A stretch of DNA of 64,000 nucleotides from Nemopilema nomurai (Eukaryota > Cnidaria > Scyphozoa > Rhizostomeae > Rhizostomatidae), in contig ML133387.1 of the NCBI GenBank assembly GCA_003864495.1, forward strand, positions 1,215,211 to 1,279,210. The letters run 5' to 3'. Shown here piece by piece: positions 47,701-59,700 of the stretch. Every line of letters begins with the position of its first letter. The stretch's first letter is position 1. A model generated the notes under the pieces. That model did no database searches. It was not told the DNA's origin and was given only the letters and a program-made list of their open reading frames with translations. Both the position numbers and the translations under genes were made by a program.

Positions 47701-50700
47701 TTCAGCTCTCTTTCTTCGAAATATATTCCCAAGCCCCTGCTGAACGTCTAAATGCCAACGAGTGACTGATTGGAGTGCAAACGTTCCCCAGAAATGTTAC
47801 AAATTACAACAAATTACTGGTTGGTAGAACGTCAGGCTGTCATCAGTTTCTTTGGCTTGGTGAAAGCTCCTGCCCATTACTTCAGACTCACTCTTATTCT
47901 ACTAGGACCGGATACTACTCAAAGTTTGGATGAAAATATAGACAGCGCATGGAAGTCGCTGGAGCAAAATTTAAGAGATACCCAGGTACTTTTCAGGTTT
48001 TGATAATGCCTTGCACTCATTTTATAAAAGCATGTACACTTGGTTTTCCTCCTTCAACTCGGCAGGGTTCTTAACCTTGTATCTTTTTTACATAATGCTC
48101 GTGAAACAAAAGCGAGATACCAAGCTCATCGATTGTCAGAAGTATCAAGTAAAAAAGCACGTGACCTTGGCTTGGATTTCAAATCAGAATTCAGAGGTCT
48201 ATCGTGATAGTTCAAAGCACCTGTGATTACCTGTTTTATGGCTTCATGTATCATGATTCGTGATATCCTGAATCGTGATTACTTGAATCGCAATTGCCTT
48301 TCTTAGATAGGCTTTACCATGATTTTATGTTAGGGAATTACCTAGAGGAATAGATCTTTGGGGGAGCTCCATATCTATAAGAAAGCAAGACCTTGCCTCA
48401 TATTTCCAAGCAAGACCTTGGCTCCGAATGGGGCCTCAAATGCCCTTTCTTTCTGTGTTTACTTCTATTCGGTCCTTTTTCACTTTTCTGCCCTGTTATG
48501 TCAGAATTATATCATCTTATCAAACCTTCTATGAATAGCATATTAGCGAAAACATCCAATATGATCCTTTTGTTGCTACTGAGTTAGAAAAGAAAGTCCC
48601 ATCCCCCGTCTTGCGTAGCGCAGAAGCGCCAGGTGAGATTCCGCTTAAAAGCCCATGTATCGATCCTTCATGTATCGATCCTTGTTCTCGTTAATGTGTG
48701 CTCAATCACAGGAAACATGCCATTCGAGACGAGTTTTGTATTTTTTTGATAAGATTTGGTAGAGAGGAATTCCAGTAGATAACGTCATGCCCGGGTTCCA
48801 CTGGCTGTCAGGTATGCTTTGCCCTAAAAGGCGACGCACAACTAGGGAATCGATTTTAAAAAATGAGAACACGTGCAAAGAGTGTAAACAGAAAAAATGT
48901 ACCAAGTTCAGTGAAGACGGCTTTGTTACTGGACCAGGTATAGGCATGGCAAGGATGAATGGAAGTTCACACGGGAGATGCCGGGCATTTACCCTGCCAG
49001 ATACATTGCCATGTTATTCGAAATATGACGAAAAACTTGTTATGAAAAGCGAAGTATCGATGAAACTCTTTAGGAAAAAGCGCCGTGGAGGAATTTGCCC
49101 TAATAACGTCGATGAATACTACAGAAGCTGGGAGACTAGAAGCAACTCCATTTGAGGGCTGCGGCTGAACAATGAACGCAGTCAATCGAAACGGCGTAAC
49201 CTGCTACGCAACGGAATTAAGCCTTGCTTAGCCAAAGGTGCTGTCCCAAACTATTGCCCGTTTATTTGATGAAAAGGACAATAATGTTCAGTTATTCAGT
49301 TTTTCTTATTGAAACGGTACTGTACAGTGGAGCTACGACTTCACTCTGAGAGGCTCTAGTAGGCTCTAGAGAAAGAAATATTCTCTCAAGCTTCGTTCTT
49401 CGTTCTTTCTGTGTGAAATTTCAACCTATTTTCATGTCACTTTGGTATTGGTGGCAGCTTAAAATGTTTTGATTATGTTGTCGATTTGTTTGTATGATTT
49501 TTACAATAAATAGTCTGTATTATGGATATTTTTGCTGAAGTCACAAATACTTTGCTTCGGTTAATAATATCATGTACCAGAATATCCTTGCCCGCGACGT
49601 TTGATATATTTGACGGCGTTTTTTTGTGCTTGCATAATGGGACTGTTATCAAGAAATTGGTAAGTCGGTTTGCTTTATTCTTTCGCTGCTTGGGAAAAAG
49701 CTGCTGATTTTTAAGATAGATCGAGCTTGTGGGGAATCTCGTAAGGTCGTAGTTAAGGCCCTGTTACCTGAATCAAATTCCCAGTGACACTAAAGAAAAC
49801 TCACTTTCGTTGGTTATGATGATTATTATGCTCACAGAATGACATTCTTACGTGAGGCAACCTCAAACCCTCTCTGTCTTTTTACTGATAGTTGCGCTCA
49901 ATTTATACAATTTTCAAAATAGCCCTGGTCATGGAAACCAGGTCAAAACAAAACCAAACATTACGTAATTTTCTAAAGCTACAATAGATCTAAGTACAAA
50001 TCAAAACAAAGCAATCGATATTGCGTCAGACAAGCAATTTGTAGCGTTGGTTACAAAACAAAGAAACCACGGTCGATGACAGCGTGCGTTAAGTCTAATA
50101 CTGTCCCTGACGAAATATATCGTTTTAAGCGATTACCTAACTTTTAAGATTTACCACACCCTCCCCCTATTAAAATGTGACTACAGTTTTAATATCCATC
50201 TTCTAAGTCTTCCTGGTCTTCGTGAATCTTGACAGCAGCCATTTGATTTTTCGCATCATTTCTTGCCTTTCTTGGTAAACTCTCCCTTGGTCTGAACTCT
50301 TGAGCCTTCGGGTTCAACTGGATATTAACGGCACAGTTTTCTCCCCCAACTTCTAAATCGCAAATAAGTTGGAGCGGTCGCTCAACGATGTAACCGTTGC
50401 CTAACTTGATCTTTAATCCCCGTACGACACCATCCCTGCCGATAACTTTTCCAGCAACTCTTCCAATTCTCCACTGGGCTCTGTTTTTTGTGTCTTCTTT
50501 CAACAACACTACTTTGCCATTATTCGGGATTTCAACGTGACTTCCATTTTGTTTGAGCTTTCTTTCCTCCAGCGCGTACAAGTATTCTCCCAACCACCTC
50601 TTTCGTAGCTGCTCCTTGCTTTTGGCCAGAAATACCATCCTTTTGGGAAGCGTTTCCTCGTCCCCTATTTTGTGCAGATCCTCTTGTAGCATATGTGCTG

Positions 50701-53700
50701 GTTGCCCTCTGATCAGTATGTTTGGCGTGATGACTGGGGTCTCGAACTCTTCGCCTTGGTAGCTCAGGGGGCGATTGTTCATTACGCATTCTATGTCCAA
50801 AAGTGCTTCTTCCAACTCTGCAAATTTGAGTATACTTCTACCAATAACCTTTGCGAGACTTCTTTTCATTGTGCCAATCAGCCGCTCAAAAAATCCTCCC
50901 CACCATGGGGCTCGTGAGAGGTTGAACCTCCATTTGATTTTGTCAGTTGCTAAGTAGTTCATCAACTCCTCATTTTTCTTGAGCCTGCTCAGCCACTTCT
51001 TGGTTGCAGTGAAAGTCTTGCCATTATCGCTAACCATTAGTTTTGGTGTGCCTCTTCTTGCGATGAATTCCTTCATTGCTCGCTGGAATTCTTCCGCCGT
51101 CAGGTCTCTGCATAATTTCAAATGCACGGCTCTGGTTGTGGCGCACGTAAACAAGGCAATGTAAGCCTTCCCAACTGTCTTCTTGCTCACTCGGTACGTG
51201 ATTGGTCCTGCAAAGTCAACGCCAGTGCACGCAAATGGATCTGTCATCTGTGACCTGAAACTTGGTAGCTGTGAGTTTGAAGGTGCTGCCAATCCCTGCA
51301 CTCGAAACCTCTTGCACTTGTCACAGTTGTGAATGACCTTTTTCACCAATGTGCGGAGTTTAGGTACCCAAAACCTTTCCCGTATGCAACTCATTGTCAC
51401 AGATACTCCCCCATGCAACATTCTTCTATGGCATTGCTCAATTAGTCGTTCCACATAAGTGTGACTTCGTGGCAGAAATATCGGATTGTAGTCAGGCACT
51501 CTTCCATGGCATCTCCATATCCCTAGTGGATCCTTTTTCAGTGGGACATCGGGCTTTATCTCCTTAGCTTGCTGCACCTCCCTGATCCAAAACATCTCTG
51601 CTGATTCTATCTCTTCTGCTGTCAGCATCCCAGTCTGCTTCTCCTGTCTGCGACAGTTGGTTACAAATCGAAGTACCAGTGCTGTTATTCGCAACGTTTT
51701 CCAAAGTGTATGCTTTTCTAGAAGATCTTTTACAGCATTTGTAACAACCTTTTCTTCTTTGGCAAGCATTAGTCGTTCCTTTTTTGGCAACTTTTCAGCT
51801 TCTGTTTCTTTACTTTCCCCAATTTCTGGTTGAACCGGCCAATCTTCTTTGCTTGATAGCCACTGTGGTCCATGAAACCAAAATGATTCCATTTGTGTTG
51901 GCTCAACTCCTCTGCTCCCCAAGTCGCTTGGGTTCTCACCAGTTGGTACATAGTGCCACTCCTCAATGTCGCTGTCGTTGATGGCCTTGACTCTATTGCG
52001 CACAAACTGGCGCCAAGTGCCCTTTCCTTTCAGCCAGTGCAGTACCGTAGTGCTATCAACCCATCCGTGAATCTCTTCGATTTGGTAATCTTCCAGTGCC
52101 TTCTTCACACAGGCGACCAGTTTACTCAGCGTATGAGCTGCTATAAGCTCTAGTCGTGGGATGGATTTCTCTGGCGCAACCCTTGCTTTTGCAGTGAGCA
52201 GGTGCCGGCTTGGTTCTTGATCGTTGTAATATGCAACCACGTAAACACATGCTGCCACAGCCATTTTACTCGCATCTGCAAAACCATGTAATGTGATGTA
52301 CGCTACTTCTCCTTGAATGACACTTCTAGAGACACTCAGCGATGGCCGCTTGATCAGTTTCTTGATCCAATTCTTCCACAAAGCTGCTACTTTACCCTTT
52401 ATTTCTTCATCCCATGCCAACTTCTCCTTGCAAACTTGACTATACAGTAACTTGGCGGTTATAATGACTGCTGAAGCAAGTCCTAACGGGTCGAACACAC
52501 CATTAATCACTGACAGCATCTTCCTTTTTGTTAACACACCATCATTTCCCGTCTCTGCACATCTTGACAGGCTAATTGTTAACTCATCGTTTTTCTTGTT
52601 CCATGGAATTCCCAAGATCTTCGTCTCACATGATTTTGTACCAACTTCTGTCTTTGCATACGTTGTTGAATCTTCTTCTACTGACGTAGACACATTCTTC
52701 TCTGGTGTCGGGACTTCTGCTTCTGGAACATTGCTGTGCCATTTGTGTAGGTCAAATCCACCTTCCTGTAAAATCTGCGTTGCTTCTGCCTTGAACTTGA
52801 GCAGATCTTCTTCTTTATGACTTCCAAACTGTACGTCGTCCACGTAGGTATTCTTTAGCAAAGCCTCAACTGTTTCTGGGAACCTTTTTGTATACTGGCT
52901 GAGGTGGTTTTCCAGTGTAGCTCCGAGGATATATGGGCTTGGTGCTGAGCCGAAGATGACCCTTGTGAATCTGTAAGCAATCATTTTGCGTTCTTCTAGG
53001 TTGTTATACCAAACTAAACGTTGTGAATCGCGGTCAGCAGGGTCCAACTTTATTTGAAGGAATGCCTTCTTGATGTCACCAGTGATGCAGAGAGGTAGCA
53101 TTCGGTTTCTCAGCAATATATTCAGTATCAATGGCTGTAAGGGTGGTCCCTTTTCCAAGCAGTCGTTGAGTGAAGGGTCCTCTGGGCTGGATCTTGCCGA
53201 GCAGTCGTACACAATTCGCATTTTAGTAGACTCAGCATCTTCCCTGATAACTGGTTGGTGGGGCACATAATGGATGATTTTACCACTTGGTTCTTCTGGA
53301 ATTGATTCCAAAATCCCTTCTTTGACTTGTGCTTCCATCACCTCGTGGTACTCTTCCAGTTTCCCCAGCTTTTCCAACCGTCTTGTCGTACTGTGCAACC
53401 TGGCCACAGCAAGCGTCTTGTTTGTTGGCAACTGGACATGATCTTCTTTCCACGGCAGTCTAGTAGAATAAGTGCCATCACCTAGTCGTTGTAGGCTTCC
53501 TTTGAAGGCTTCATGAAAACCATCTCCCAGTCCACTGTCTGTGTCTGCCAACCCTAGAACTTCTATTGAGCACATTTTTTCAAATTCTTCCTTTGGGGAT
53601 AGCATCAAGAAGATCTTCTCTGTTCCTCCCTCAGTGTCCACGGTTCTTCCAGTCAGGGTCCATCGAAGCATAGTGAATTCTGCCCCGGGGTCGGCATCAG

Positions 53701-56700
53701 GATTTGGTCCAAGCACTGGAGGCTCTGTAGTCTTGATTCGTTGAAAATCTGCAGCACCCAAGATGATATGGATCGGTAGCCTATCTTCTTCCGTATTTTC
53801 ATCACCGAAAGTCAAACCTCTGAATCTGCTATACTTTGCCTTCAATGCCTTGATTCTTGGGTTGGGCAAGTATGTTAGAGTATCCTTCTCTCCGTTGATA
53901 CACTTTAGGTCCAAGCAGAAACCATCAACCACATTGGACTGTACCGTGACCTTGAATATTTGCACTCTTCTTTTTACGGTGCCATACATCTGCTCAATGT
54001 TCTTTGTCTCAACACCCACTGGCTTCAACCGTAGCTGCGTTATGAGGCTGGTGCAGATATACGAACTGCTTGATCCACTGTCCACCATAATACGTGCTGG
54101 TATTCCATTTACTTTGGCCAAAATTGTCGCATGAAGGGTAGTTGTGACATCTAGTGCTCTCTTGCCCATCTCAGATTGCTGGTTCGCATTTTCTTCTCTA
54201 CTCAGCGTCGTCGCATCGCATAAGGAGGTGTGGTGTCGCCTATCGCACTTTCTACACCCTCTGGATCTGCACTTGGAAGCTGTGTGCCCATAGCCAGTGC
54301 AATTAAAACAGAGCCTTTTGTTCTTCACAATCTCTCGCCTTCGAGCCAAATCAAGTACCTTCTGACAGTCTGAACTTTTGTGATTGTTGTAGTCGCAGTA
54401 GACACAACTGTTTTGTTTTCCCTTTGCTCTGTCCATTGTGTTTACTAACATCATTTTGTCTCGTGGCTTCCACTCTGCTTGGTAGTCGCTAGACCTCTTC
54501 TTGGTACCACCAATTTCACTAACTGGTAACGGATGTCTGTCGATGTATTTCTCCAGATTTTCCACAAGTTCCTGTAGGTCCCAATTTTCCCAGTCATCAT
54601 CCTTCTGAATCAAAGATTCTTTCACCGATCCAAGCTTATCAACTAGCGTGTAGACATAGCTTTGGGCGCTATCCAGCTTCTTCATGGTCACCAGAGTGCG
54701 GACAATCCTTGCCAATTTGTTGTAGAAATCGTGGATCTTCGCAGTGTTGTGAATGCTTGAAATTGATTCCAGCCCTTCAAGCTCCTTGATTAAAGCTTTG
54801 TGTATTTTGATGTCCTTGCCATAGGTCTTTTGCAGGATCCTTTTAGCTTCCTCGTAGCCTCTGCGGTGTGGGGTAGGCCCAGGATGTCCTCTTTAGGTTT
54901 CCCGTCTAGCAATTCTAGCAAGTAATTAAACTTACTGATTTCTGCAATGCATGATGCATCCACTTCTACCATAAACTGATTCCAAAATCGGAGCCAGTCC
55001 TTGTAATCTCCCTTGAATGGAGTGATCGTGTACTTCTGAAGTTTCACCGACTGCTGCTGCGGCTTGACGTGTACATCTTCCTCTTTTCGCTTCTTTGCCA
55101 GTTCCATCTCCATTTCCAATTTTTTATTGTACCATCGCTCCTCTCGTTCTTGTTCACGGATTTTTGCTCTTCCTTTTCTTGTTCCCTCTTCTGTCAATTG
55201 ATGCTTTTTCTTCTATAAGTCGCCGTTGGTGCTTCAGCTCGTCTTCTTTCTTCTGTTCTGTCTCTCTTCGTCTAAAGCCATCTAGCTCTTCTTTTAGCCT
55301 TTTCCTCATGTTTCGGAATTCTTTGATTTTTTCCTTCTGCTCTTTGTTCCATTCCCGTACTTGATCGATTGTCTTCTCCTCAGCGAGCATTTCCTCTGTG
55401 ATTTTGTCTTTTGAGATTTCCAGTTTTCTTGTGATTTCGCAGACTCTTTCATAGGCCACCTCTATTTCCTCCTTTTCTCCTGACTCCAAAGCCTCTTGAA
55501 CGTCTTCCAACACGATTTTACCAGTTGTTAGTTCTTGGTTGTATTTTTCCTCAGCTGCCATTTTGCCCTTGATCTCCTTGTCTTTGATGTAGTCCTGGCA
55601 GGGTCGCCACTTTTAGTGTGGGGAATCTCGTAAGGTCGTAGTTAAGGCCCTGTTACCTGAATCAAATTCCCAGTGACACTAAAGAAAACTCACTTTCGTT
55701 GGTTATGATGATTATTATGCTCACAGAATGACATTCTTACGTGAGGCAACCTCAAACCCTCTCTGTCTTTTTACTGATAGTTGCGCTCAATTTATACAAT
55801 TTTCTAAATAGCCCTGGTCATGGAAACCAGGTCAAAACAAAACCAAACATTACGTAATTTTCTAAAGCTACAATAGATCTAAGTACAAATCAAAACAAAG
55901 CAATCGATATTGCGTCAGACAAGCAATTTGTAGCGTTGGTTACAAAACAAAGAAACCACGGTCGATGACAGCGTGCGTTAAGTCTAATACTGTCCCTGAC
56001 GAAATATATCGTTTTAAGCGATTACCTAACTTTTAAGATTTACCACAAGCTTAATCAATTGGTCTATCTAGACTGAATTTGTCAAGGTGATTAAAAAAAG
56101 ACGTCCTTTCAAAAGCTCTACACCCTTTTGCGCATCCTTCGAAACGATGCGCACATCTACAAACGATCCACATCCACAAATTTATTTATGCAAGCACACC
56201 TTTGAACCTTTAAAGTTTCTTATAAAAAGGTGGCTCTTTTTAAGCCTTTATGGGGGGCTAGGGGTAAACACCCCTACCGATATTACATACCCAGAATAAG
56301 AATAGAAATCAAGGAAAACATAATGTATTGTTGTGGTGCAATTTCAGATAACAGAATTGCAATTTGGACAAAGTAACCTGTTGCCCACTTGCAAAATTGG
56401 GCGACATAACAGGTCAGCCACCTACTCTTTAGAATATCAACAGCTTGTTTTCAGAAAAGATGCAAGGAATTGGGGACAGCCATCTTAAACGAGCGCCCCC
56501 TATGAACGAGGGCTACCTCTGCAAAAGGGTTTTAAAGGGGGAGGGGGGGGGGGGCAGTGAAAACTCATGAATACCATGAGCGTGTTGGAAGGTAAACAAT
56601 TTTGTGGTTTTAGTCTCAAGCACAATCGGCCGAGGTCTCACGTCAACGATGGTGTGACACACCTAAAGGGCAACGTTCTTTCGGAAGACCGAACGGTCAA

Positions 56701-59700
56701 TTGCCGAAATACTTTCGATGAGCACCACCATTAAATGTTTAATTTAAGAGGAAAGCTAATGAAATGCTGAAGGGGTCAAATGTAAGGAAACGCATTTTAG
56801 TGAATGTAAGGCGTATGAACACTGAGGGGCATATTCGCCATAGATGTTTGGCACATTAGCCTGAGGAAGAAATAAGCCGCGCGCAAAAAGTCATTTCGAA
56901 GAGGCAGACGGTCACGTTATCATTGGCTTCAAATTGAGGCTCTTTTCTTTAGGGTAGTTTTAGGGATAATGGTGTTAAAGCAAGAGTGGCGCAGCCAATG
57001 CCGTGTAGGCTTAGCCGTTCGAGCACGTTCAACGCCACAGTTTCAAGTTTGATACTTCAGATCAACAAGTAACTGCGTACAATAATCAACTGGTAGATGC
57101 ATGCAGTGTTAGTGTCCCAAAGCATTGACGCCCTTTTATTTTCTCTGTTTTAGAGCGAAGAGGCTGAGGATTTCCTAGAGAAAGATTTTATGAGCGCTTT
57201 TCAAGGATTAGGGCTGGAAGATGCGCAACTCGATCCTGGAAACTTCATGTCTGCCCTGCAGGGAATGATGTCGACTTTTTTGTCAAAAGACGTCTTGTAC
57301 CCTTCACTGAAGGAAATGCAGTCGAAGGTGAGTTACGTTTTGATCAAAACACCCGACACGGCAGTTCCCTCCTTATACCCTCCCCCACCAAACTTCCCCA
57401 ACCAACTACCCCCACCCAACTTCCCCAACCAACTACCCCCACCAAACTTCCCCAATCTACTACCCCCACCCAACTACCGCCAGCCAACGTACCCAGCCAA
57501 CTACCCGCATTCAACTTCCCCACCCAACTACCCCACCAACCACCCCAGCTTACTCTCACCAGCTTGCTCTCACCACCCCACTCCCCCCACCCAACTTCCT
57601 TCATCCCCAGATTCTCAGCAAATTTACGATAGATAGTTTTACTCCAGCACAAGTTTGAGTAACAATAGGTAACGTTGTACGGATAGTTGGGTACTATATT
57701 AGCTTTTGGTATTTTTGCCAGTATCCAGGTTGGCTAGAGGAAAACAAGTCGAAAATAGGAACGGACGATTACGGGCGGTACGAGCGGCAGCAGGAACTTG
57801 TCACGCGCATTTGCTGTGAGTTTGAAGACGAATGCGAGAATGACAGCGACGAGAGAAAGAAGTCACGCATGGATAAGATCATGGATTTAATGCAAAAGGT
57901 TTGTTGTTTGATAATTCTTTGTAAGTTGTTATATTGAGTGTCAGCCGTTTGTCTCGTTCTATCAGTCTGTGAGTGCGTTTTGCGATGAATCAGGCTTTAT
58001 ACTTCCTCATATGTGAACAAGTGCTTTGCGGTACAAAACTTCACAATGGCGAGAAAAAGCGGAGCTAGTTTTTGAATACCTAAAGTACTTTTTCGTCCGA
58101 CACTCCTCAAAGTATGCAAACGTCGGAAAATAATCAGAAGCTGACAGAATAAATAGCCAGATGCGGATCGAAAAACCTAGAGGGTGATAAGCAGAGCGCG
58201 CGATTGGTTATAATTGACCAATCAGCGTTACTTAACTTAAGAAGAGCCCAAGGGAAAAGACGAACTCTTTCTGTCTACAAAGAATGGGATTTTCCATTGA
58301 AATATAGACAGACTCCAAAACGCCTAGGTGAAAAGACGACCTAGCTTGCCCAGTTATACGAACATTGTCGTCACTGTATGTTTTGGCGCAATTTGGGTTC
58401 TCCAAAGATGTTGCCCTATGACCGAATCACAATGAATTTGGGCACTGCGTCTTTTACAATTTCGATGCGGCTGCTTCTAGCTTTCTTCCTCTCATTCTTC
58501 TTGAGTACCCTGCCTTCGTTTTAAGGACCTGCCTTTCCAGCTAGCAGTAAACACCATTTCTGTGATCTTTGGGATTGAAAACCAGCTCTTGACTTCACAT
58601 ATACCTTTGTAGACACTTGTGCTAAGAGTGTCGCGTGTAGGCTTATAATTGATTGGGATCTTTATTTCGTTTTCCTGTTCACTGTTTAACTCACTTTTCT
58701 TCCTTTTTGGGCTTTATTTTGTTTTATCAACTTGAGTTTGAAGGCGTTCTATTGTTTCTGCATTATACACAATGTCTTCTACATGTTGACGATGTACTTC
58801 CCCAATCCTGATCGGCTTTTCGGGATCTATGAAACCGTGTTTTGTACTGGTTTTTGAATAGGTTTAAAAAGGTGCAAAAATGGAATGCAACCTTGTCTCA
58901 TTGCCTGCTCGAAGTCAAAACTCTTTGTAGAATCTTAGAGAGTGCGGAAAAATAACCGACCCGAGTGGGACTCGAACTCACGACCCTTGACTTTGTACGT
59001 AAAGTGCTCTACCAACTGAGCTATCGGGTCATGCTTTCAAGCCAGCACTCGAGGCCAAGCCATTTATCCGCACTGCCCCTTTGTTTTACCGATTGCACAG
59101 GGGAGCCATCGCAGCTCCATCGAAAAGTGCCAGGGACCTGTTGAATGAAACTCTTTGTGTTTCAAAATTCTCAGCTCATACCATCTTCACATCATCGTTG
59201 TTTTGTCACGTTTTATCGAACATTGCTATCCCGAAGGGTTCTTTTACCATGTAAGTGTGTAAATTGCAAGGAAAAACATCAGCTTTGGGTTTTCCATAAA
59301 CTCATCCCATAAGGGGTAGTGTAATCATCTTTGTTACCCTACCCAATAATACAAATCAGCTGATATAAAAAAACAAGCATTTTATGCTGATGAAATCGTA
59401 CTAATCCTATTCTTACATGGGAAAGCCAAAAATTCTAGCAATGAGCAAGCAATTTACTCAGAACCATTGCAATTTGTCCACTGTTTCTGCCAGAGTCGCC
59501 TTACCAACCTTTGTGCTTTATGCTTACACTTTCCTTTCATGTAAACATATTTCTGTTCCTTGTACGTCATTAGCTTCGATTTCTATCAAAAATGGCAGCG
59601 TCCCAATGATACATCACTGCATTTACATGGATAGGGCAACATTTCTGCACCATGCTTACTAGTATGCCCACCTTTTAACTAAATATGTTTCAAAGTGGTT

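Larger units (their letters stand above)
49728..56047 (-). mobile_element. Full-length BEL/Pao LTR retrotransposon, antisense in PEX19 intron 3
   Basis: 6,320 bp, flanked by a 4-bp target duplication AGCT (49724-49727 and 56048-56051). Two 431-bp LTRs start TG and end CA and differ at one base (49916 versus 55805). Read on the minus strand the order is LTR, primer-binding site, gag (broken), pol with zinc knuckles, aspartic protease, reverse transcriptase, RNase H and integrase in one frame, polypurine tract, LTR. Protease before RT, integrase last, and the Pao-type pol (A17-like protease and Pao RT motifs) place it in the BEL/Pao superfamily. No envelope frame is seen. Near-identical LTRs indicate a very recent insertion. 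Confidence 0.95.
47986..57153 (+). other. PEX19 intron 3 (9.2 kb)
   Basis: Grown mainly by the 6.3-kb BEL/Pao insertion at 49728-56047. Before it lies a possible small sense ORF (48787-49155). After it, 56048-57153 holds only a G-rich run and scattered simple sequence. Without the insertion the intron would be about 2.8 kb. Confidence 0.8.

Noticed and set aside
49728..56047. Endogenous retrovirus with an envelope gene
   Set aside because: No envelope-like frame lies between integrase and the 3' LTR; the pol order and motifs are BEL/Pao.
57190..57636. 148-codon Pro-rich protein
   Set aside because: The first part is PEX19 exon 4; the rest is an intronic C-rich repeat after a good donor at 57328.
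58958..59030. Functional tRNA gene
   Set aside because: No standard 5-bp anticodon stem with a 7-nt loop, and a mismatch in the T stem.
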